Origin: JAHEEL01 sp964195515
GTDB lineage: Bacteria > Actinomycetota > Acidimicrobiia > Spongiisociales > UBA5794
Direction of reading: 5' to 3'
Assembly: GCA_964195515.1 (NCBI GenBank)
Contig: CAXMQO010000041.1
Span: 21,778-85,777 of the forward strand
Length of the DNA stretch: 64,000 nt
Position numbers and translations under genes: made by a program. Shown here in pieces: positions 59,797 to 64,000 of the stretch (its first letter is position 1; every line of letters begins with the position of its first letter). The notes under the pieces are model-generated. The model was not told the DNA's origin and made no database searches. It saw nothing but the letters and a program-made list of their open reading frames with translations.

Positions 59797-59802
59797 AGTG
59801 TA
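59797..59802 (-). promoter_or_regulatory. putative -10 box (TACACT) of the rpsB operon
   Basis: On the minus strand TACACT lies about 103 bases upstream of the rpsB ATG. No convincing -35 is seen. The leader may fold, but I did not recognise a known S2-binding structure. Confidence 0.4.
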
Positions 59803-59834
59803 CCGGTGGGGTCCGCGTAGGGAGAAACCGGGTA

Positions 59835-59945
59835 TGCCGAAGCTGCGAGCCACCAGCCGCCGACAACCGGCAAGGCCCGAATCCGATGGGTGTGAAGCCG
59901 GAAGCTGGAATCTGGTAGCTCGTACTCCGCTACTCAGCTACTCGT
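59835..59945. repeat. mixed AGCTGGAA and GTAGCTGAGTAG repeats after whiG
   Basis: The spacer holds AAGCCGGAAGCTGGAATCTG, then GTAGCTCGTACTCCGCTACTCAGCTACTCG. The same two unit types occur near 36160 and 48060/52620. The stop of whiG, CCTTAGTAG, precedes the block. Confidence 0.7.
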
Positions 59946-59951
59946 CGCCTA

Positions 59952-60734
59952 CTAAGGCTCGATGAATCGGTTCCTGAGACTCAGCACTGCCTTCGTATGG
60001 ATCTGGCACACCCGAGACTCGGTGACGTTGAGCACCGAACCGATCTCGGCCAGGGTGAGACCTTCGAAGTAGTAGAGCGTCACGACGAGCCGATCCCGCT
60101 CGGGGAGTCGGTTGATCGAATCGGCCAGGAGGTACCGGGTCTCTTCCCTCTCGAACGATCCGCTCGGATCGAGAGCACCGGAGTCCGGGACAACATCGCG
60201 CACTGACGACGAGTCGCGCTCGTCCGGATTGAGGAGTTCGTCGAGAGCCACGAAGCCCAAGGTCGACAGCTCACCGAGTTGATCACGCAGAGAATCGACG
60301 GGGATATCCATGTGGTCGGCCAACTCGTCATCAGTGGCTGTGCGCTGGAGACTGTGTTCGAGTTCTGCCATCGAGCGCTGAATCTCGCGGGCTCTCGCTC
60401 GAACAGATCGGGGAACCCAGTCGAGCGCGCGGAGTTCGTCGAGGATCGCTCCCTTGATGCGATTCACCGCGTACGTCTCGAACTTGTACCCGCGCTCGGG
60501 CTCGAATTTGTCGATGGCATCGATAAGCCCGAATGTTCCGTAGGACACGAGATCCGACGGATCGACGTTGCGGGGCAGACCGGAGCCGAGCCGGCCCGCA
60601 ACAAACTTGACGAGCGGCGAGAAGTGGAGAATCAGACCTTCTCTGGCACGCTGGTCGCCATTGCTCTTGAACGTCTCCCAGAGTCCTGCGAGTTCATCGT
60701 CTCGGCGTTCATGCACGTGGGTGGCTCCGCTCAT
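59952..60734 (-). CDS. whiG: sigma-28 family (WhiG/FliA-type) RNA polymerase sigma factor
   Basis: A 260-residue sigma factor: region 2 GRLGSGLPRNVDPSDLVSYGTFGLIDAIDKFEPERGYKFETYAVNRIKGAILDELRALDWVPRSVR (the FliA/WhiG motif), region 3 ATDDELADHMDIPVDSLRDQLGEL and region 4 LTLAEIGSVLNVTESRVCQIHTKAV. In actinobacteria WhiG directs development or motility genes; no flagellar or sporulation genes are visible here. The ATG overlaps xerC by 26 bases; a GTG six codons in is also possible. Precedes rpsB, as in many actinobacteria. Confidence 0.9.
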   Translation of the reverse strand: MSGATHVHERRDDELAGLWETFKSNGDQRAREGLILHFSPLVKFVAGRLGSGLPRNVDPSDLVSYGTFGLIDAIDKFEPERGYKFETYAVNRIKGAILDELRALDWVPRSVRARAREIQRSMAELEHSLQRTATDDELADHMDIPVDSLRDQLGELSTLGFVALDELLNPDERDSSSVRDVVPDSGALDPSGSFEREETRYLLADSINRLPERDRLVVTLYYFEGLTLAEIGSVLNVTESRVCQIHTKAVLSLRNRFIEP

Positions 60735-61587
60735 ACGTCTTCTTGAGATGCTCTCGGGTGATGGCAGTGTATATCTGCGTGGTTGCCAGTTCAGAGTGTC
60801 CGAGAAGATCCTGGACGCTTCGCAGATCTGCGCCCCCTTCGAGGAGATGCGTGGCGTACGAATGACGGAGTGCATGGGGGAATGTTCCGAGGCGATTCTT
60901 GACGACGCGGCGGATGCCTCTCGGGTCGAGCGGCCCGCCCCGAACGCCGACCCAGAGAGCGTCTCCGCTGGCGGGCCCGGCGAGCACGGGACGTGCTCTC
61001 TGGAGATAGGTCGCGGTCGCTCGCCTCGCTTGGTCACCGACCGGTACCGCCCGCTCCGTGTTGCCCTTCCCGTGTACCGTGATGAAATGTCCCTCGCCGA
61101 TGTCGCGCGTGGTCATCGCTGCGAGCTCGGAGACCCTCATCCCGGTTCCGTAGAGGACTTCGAGAAGTGCGCGGTCGCGAAGATCGACGGGATCGGAACC
61201 ATCGAGATCATCGAGGAATCGTTCGAGTGTTGGGGCCGGGATGGACTTCGGAAGTGTCCCGGGACGTTTCGGCTGCGGGACACCGGAAGCCGGGTTCGCG
61301 GAGATCGTTCCTCGACGTGCGGCATCTTCGAGGAATGTTCGAACAGCTGAGGCTTTCCTCGCAACCGACCTTCGCGAATAATGCAGCGTCGTGAGTTGGG
61401 AGAGGAATCGACGAACGGTACGGCGTTCGACACCGTCGAGGCGCTCGATACCGAGCCGATGACACATCGTCGTGAACTGACTGAGATCACGACGATATGC
61501 ATCGACCGTGTGCCCGGACAGCCCTCGCTCAGCGGAGAGCCGCTCCAGGTAGTCGTCGACGGCCGCGTCGATACCCCCATTGCGCAT
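60709..61587 (-). CDS. xerC: tyrosine recombinase XerC
   Basis: A 292-residue recombinase: SAM-like N-domain (DDYLERLSAERGLSGHTVDAYRRDLSQFTTMCHRLGI), catalytic Arg in LLEVLYGTGMRVSELAAMT, Lys in VHGKGNTERAVPVGD, then HALRHSYATHLLEGGADLRSVQDLLGHSELATTQIYTAITREHLKKTYERSHPRA (His-x-x-Arg, His, Tyr). It resolves chromosome dimers at dif. ATG chosen at first sensible Met; upstream sequence overlaps the dprA remnant. Followed by whiG. Confidence 0.92.
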   Translation of the reverse strand: MRNGGIDAAVDDYLERLSAERGLSGHTVDAYRRDLSQFTTMCHRLGIERLDGVERRTVRRFLSQLTTLHYSRRSVARKASAVRTFLEDAARRGTISANPASGVPQPKRPGTLPKSIPAPTLERFLDDLDGSDPVDLRDRALLEVLYGTGMRVSELAAMTTRDIGEGHFITVHGKGNTERAVPVGDQARRATATYLQRARPVLAGPASGDALWVGVRGGPLDPRGIRRVVKNRLGTFPHALRHSYATHLLEGGADLRSVQDLLGHSELATTQIYTAITREHLKKTYERSHPRA

Positions 61588-61670
61588 CCCGTCATGGTCG
61601 TGGCATCGTCGATGAAGGTCAACTACCCAACTGGGAGCGGCCAGAGCAAGACACGTCATTCGGCAACTTC

Positions 61671-61949
61671 CTATTCGGCCGGACTCTCCCTTCGCTGGCG
61701 GTGGGTCAGGCGGTACACGAGATCGAGTTCTTCGACGAGGTCGTCGGGATCTAGGACCGGGAACACGCCGTCTCGGAACAGCCGGTTCGTTCCCTCCGAC
61801 GTTCGCCGGTCGACGTCTCCCGGCATCGCGAACACCGGGATGCCGTACTCGGCGGCCCTTACCGCGGTGATCAACGCCCCTCCGATCTTGGCCGCCTCCA
61901 CCACGACAACGGCCGCGGAGAGGCCGGCAATGATGCGGTCCCTCGGCGA
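61671..61949 (-). pseudogene. dprA: truncated dprA (C-terminal 92 residues only)
   Basis: The frame encodes SPRDRIIAGLSAAVVVVEAAKIGGALITAVRAAEYGIPVFAMPGDV and ends DPDDLVEELDLVYRL, matching the last third of DprA (DNA processing protein A), including GALITA and the PG-S/D loop. The Rossmann N-terminal domain and the first two thirds are missing. The homology begins at the first base next to a repeat copy at 61950, so a rearrangement or insertion removed the 5' part. It keeps its conserved place before xerC. Confidence 0.85.
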
Positions 61950-62028
61950 CAGCCGCCAACCGCGACAACCTGAGTAGCTATGAGATAGCCGATCCTGGAT
62001 GTGCCGTTCCCGGACAGTCGGCGAAATG
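61950..62028. repeat. direct repeat copy A (abuts dprA break)
   Basis: About 79 bases starting CAGCCGCCAACCGCGACAAC. It is about 89% identical to copy B over the first 66 bases, mainly transitions. The first 24 bases are identical. Confidence 0.8.
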
Positions 62029-62073
62029 CGTGATATGGCGACGTATTTGGTGATCTGAGTGGCGGTCGGCGCC

Positions 62074-63057
62074 TCACACGGTGATGGCCACCTTCCCGCG
62101 TGCATGCCCCTCTTCGAAATGCCGGATCGCCTTGGAGACCTCGCTCAACGGGTAGTGCGCGCCAATAACCGGAGTGACCTTCCCGGCTTCGATGAGCTCC
62201 TTGAGAGCAACCAGGTCCTCTTGGCTCCTCGTTTGAATCAACGCGCGCAGCTTCTGGCGAATGAACAATGACAACACGAGCGCTCCGAGCCAACGACCGA
62301 CGGCTTTGGAGTAGCTCTGGTCCGACGCTGCGATGCTCGACTGTCCGACCATCACGAGAGTTCCTTGGGGGCTCAGGGCGCGCCTGAGATCCGACAACGA
62401 ACGGTCCCCGGCCATGTCGAGTATCAGGTCATGGCGCTGCCCGGTTTGGGTGAAGTCCACTTGGGTGTAATCAATAACCTGGTCGGCGCCGATCGACCGC
62501 ACCAGGTCCAGGTTCCCCGTGCTGCACACCCCGGTCACCTCCGCTCCGAACGACTTGGCGATTTGAACAGCGAAGATGCCCACGCCTCCCGCCGCACCAA
62601 CAATCAGGACATGCTGCCCTGCCTGGAGCCGTCCTTTGTCGCGAAGACCCTGCAAAGCGGTGAACCCGGAGATGGGTACCACCGCGGCTTGCTCAAACGT
62701 CAGGTTGGCCGGCTTCGGCGCCAGCGCGTCCTCGGAAACAGCCACATACTCGGCGAAGCTGCCCTTGCACCATCCGAATACCTCATCACCTGGTTGTAAC
62801 TGCCCCACGTTCTTGCCGACCGCCTCAATCTGCCCGGCCAAATCCAATCCGGGAATACTGTTCCTTGGTTTGCGCAGCCCGACAGCTATGCGTCCGATGT
62901 ACCGCAGACTCGCCGGAATGTCCCATCCATACGTATTGGCTGAGGCGGCGCGGACTCGTACCAGCACCTCATCATCCCCGACCACCGGCTTGTCGATGTC
63001 CCTGAGTTCCAGGACAGCATCAGGTGACCCAAACTTGTCCTGGACGATCGCCTTCAT
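62074..63057 (-). CDS. zinc-independent NAD(P)H quinone oxidoreductase (MDR family)
   Basis: A 327-residue medium-chain dehydrogenase/quinone reductase: N-terminal GroES-like fold (KAIVQDKFGSPDAVLELRDIDKPVVGDDEVLVRVRAASAN), PGLDLAGQIEAVGKNV, then the NADPH fold GAAGGVGIFAVQIAKSFGAEVTGVCS. No zinc ligands are visible. It is bracketed by the two direct repeats and located where dprA is broken, so it probably arrived by transfer. Base composition is slightly less GC-rich than neighbours. Confidence 0.88.
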   Translation of the reverse strand: MKAIVQDKFGSPDAVLELRDIDKPVVGDDEVLVRVRAASANTYGWDIPASLRYIGRIAVGLRKPRNSIPGLDLAGQIEAVGKNVGQLQPGDEVFGWCKGSFAEYVAVSEDALAPKPANLTFEQAAVVPISGFTALQGLRDKGRLQAGQHVLIVGAAGGVGIFAVQIAKSFGAEVTGVCSTGNLDLVRSIGADQVIDYTQVDFTQTGQRHDLILDMAGDRSLSDLRRALSPQGTLVMVGQSSIAASDQSYSKAVGRWLGALVLSLFIRQKLRALIQTRSQEDLVALKELIEAGKVTPVIGAHYPLSEVSKAIRHFEEGHARGKVAITV

Positions 63058-63470
63058 CTGATACTCCCTGGGCCGTCACGTGGTCCCGACAGTAGTAGGC
63101 CAAGCTCTTCCGCTTTCGGGGCCGGACGATCCCAGATCGCTCAACCGGGGCGGGTGACGCCAGCGCACATGACACATGCCGGATCCATCGAGAACCCCGT
63201 GCGAGCCGCGCTCGTGAACCGGTACTCTGGAGTAGTTCTTGGAGCCAATCAACAAGCCGGGACAGGCGAGCACAGCGCCACTGAGGTCTCGCAAAACGTG
63301 TCCCAGGACCCTGATACCGGTTCCGACGGTCTCGGGGCGGCAGCCGCCAACCGCGACAACCTGAACAGCTATGAGACAACCGATCCCGGATGCGCCGATC
63401 CCGAGCACTCGCTGAAACGTGCACTACCGTCCCGGATGTGGTGATCGGCGTGGGGTGCTCGTCGCTGGTG
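63058..63470. other. 413-base gap without a convincing gene
   Basis: This gap between the quinone reductase and the GNAT gene has no frame with a ribosome site and recognisable product. It contains copy B of the direct repeat at 63341-63419. I see no promoter-like pattern beyond TACTCT near 63223. Confidence 0.6.
63341..63419. repeat. direct repeat copy B
   Basis: Starts with the same 24 bases as copy A, in the same orientation, 1391 bases away. Both copies flank the quinone reductase gene. Confidence 0.8.
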
Positions 63471-63986
63471 TCATCGGTCGCGATCGAGGTGCTTCTCGTA
63501 GGTCACCGATGATTGGAGCCGGTCTTCGGGTATGTCGTAGTACTGGCGGAGCACCGCTTCCGGGTCCGGGGACGGTTGATAACCGGCCTTCTCGAGGGCA
63601 GTTCGGGCCTTGTAGTTGGCGGCGTAGGTACCGACGATGATCTTGTCGACACCGTCGACCTCTCGTTCGAGACAGTTGTGGAGCATCGCTGCGATGCCTT
63701 GCCGCTGACGGTCGGGCAGCACGTAGGCATGCCGGAAGAGAACCGCGCCGCCGGCATACTCGAGGCCCATCACGCCCACCAGATCAACGCCGTCGAATGC
63801 CCCGTACCAGGTCATCCGCCGAGTCTCCTCTGCCCAGCTTTCGAGGGTCATCTCTGGCTCGCAAACGTCTGAAGGGGTCAGGAACTCTGCATACCACTTG
63901 GCGGCGGTGTTGATCACCGTCACCGCGGCAAGCCCGTCGCTCGTCCCGAGAGCACGCACCTTCACTTGGGCTTTGCCCACGACCAC
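63471..63986 (-). CDS. GNAT-family acetyltransferase
   Basis: A 171-residue acetyltransferase: motif A AYVLPDRQRQGIAAMLHNCLERE (the Q/RxxGxG/A acetyl-CoA pyrophosphate site) and motif B TYAANYKARTALEKAGYQPSPD. Substrate unknown. GTG start(s) lie just after GGAGG near the window end; the gene appears complete. Confidence 0.85.
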   Translation of the reverse strand: MVVGKAQVKVRALGTSDGLAAVTVINTAAKWYAEFLTPSDVCEPEMTLESWAEETRRMTWYGAFDGVDLVGVMGLEYAGGAVLFRHAYVLPDRQRQGIAAMLHNCLEREVDGVDKIIVGTYAANYKARTALEKAGYQPSPDPEAVLRQYYDIPEDRLQSSVTYEKHLDRDR

Positions 63987-64000
63987 ATCCTCCAGACGCC

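Noticed and set aside
61588..61968. N-terminal extension of xerC by about 127 codons
   Set aside because: The extension overlaps the dprA remnant in another frame and is Arg/Gly-rich; the family starts near DDYLERL.
62059..63444. Complete transposon between the direct repeats
   Set aside because: No transposase or terminal inverted repeats are visible between copies A and B; only direct repeats and a quinone reductase.
1..64000. CRISPR array, tRNA or rRNA gene
   Set aside because: No regularly spaced identical repeats of 25-40 bases, no tRNA T-loop/anticodon pattern and no rRNA conserved segments were recognised.

Overview
This window looks like chromosomal DNA from a high-GC actinobacterium (Actinomycetota), possibly an Acidimicrobiia-like lineage. 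The phylum call rests on four things: the gene order dprA-xerC-whiG-rpsB-tsf-pyrH-frr-cdsA-dxr-rseP-ispG-proS-rimP-nusA-infB-rbfA-truB-ribF-rpsO-pnp, a WhiG-type sigma factor, an LCP cell-wall protein, and actinobacterial LexA boxes (TCGAAC-N4-GTTCGA) in front of dnaE2 and imuA-imuB. The class-level call is a guess. I found no rRNA, tRNA, CRISPR array, prophage or intact insertion sequence.

Layout. 0-12 kb: metabolic and stress genes (truncated SDR, flavin reductase, universal stress protein, a three-gene lipoprotein operon, lipoate-ligase-like protein, DUF2652/SRPBCC protein, a fused AroQ dehydroquinase-hydrolase, aminotransferase, amidase, ferritin, YhhN, SixA, threonine aldolase). 12-24.6 kb: error-prone polymerase dnaE2, a small membrane protein with an ACT protein, LCP protein, ychF, SGNH hydrolase, uridine kinase, a degraded patch with an alcohol-dehydrogenase remnant, and a ribbon-helix-helix/DUF4097 operon with a promoter-embedded palindrome. 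24.6-29 kb: a TPP riboswitch driving thiN-thiB-thiP-thiQ. 29-36.6 kb: isochorismatase-like hydrolase with an SDR, a beta-propeller-like protein, YcaQ, PlsC, and the imuA-imuB pair. 36.6-62 kb: a nearly unbroken minus-strand run of translation, RNA-processing, isoprenoid and phospholipid genes from pnp back to a broken dprA. 62-64 kb: a quinone-oxidoreductase gene bracketed by two roughly 70-bp direct repeats, one abutting the dprA break, then a GNAT acetyltransferase.

How genes work together. dnaE2 and imuA-imuB, about 18 kb apart, each carry a perfect LexA palindrome inside their promoter and should form one SOS-induced mutasome. The thiamine cluster couples salvage uptake (ThiBPQ) to pyrophosphorylation (ThiN) under TPP feedback. 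The long minus-strand run holds start/stop overlaps (ATGA, GTGA, TGATG) typical of translational coupling.

The most unusual signal is a set of short, degenerate, interspersed repeats (AGCTGGAAGCTGG-like, GTAGCTGAGTAGCGGAGTA-like, GCGTAGAGGTG-like). They cluster at gene 3' ends, where they often contain the TAG stop codon. They also appear to be read in frame inside DnaE2 (PHP domain), ImuA (N-terminus) and IF-2 (linker). A second recurring pattern is a TAnnnT box exactly six bases before the start codon, suggesting leaderless mRNAs for many genes.
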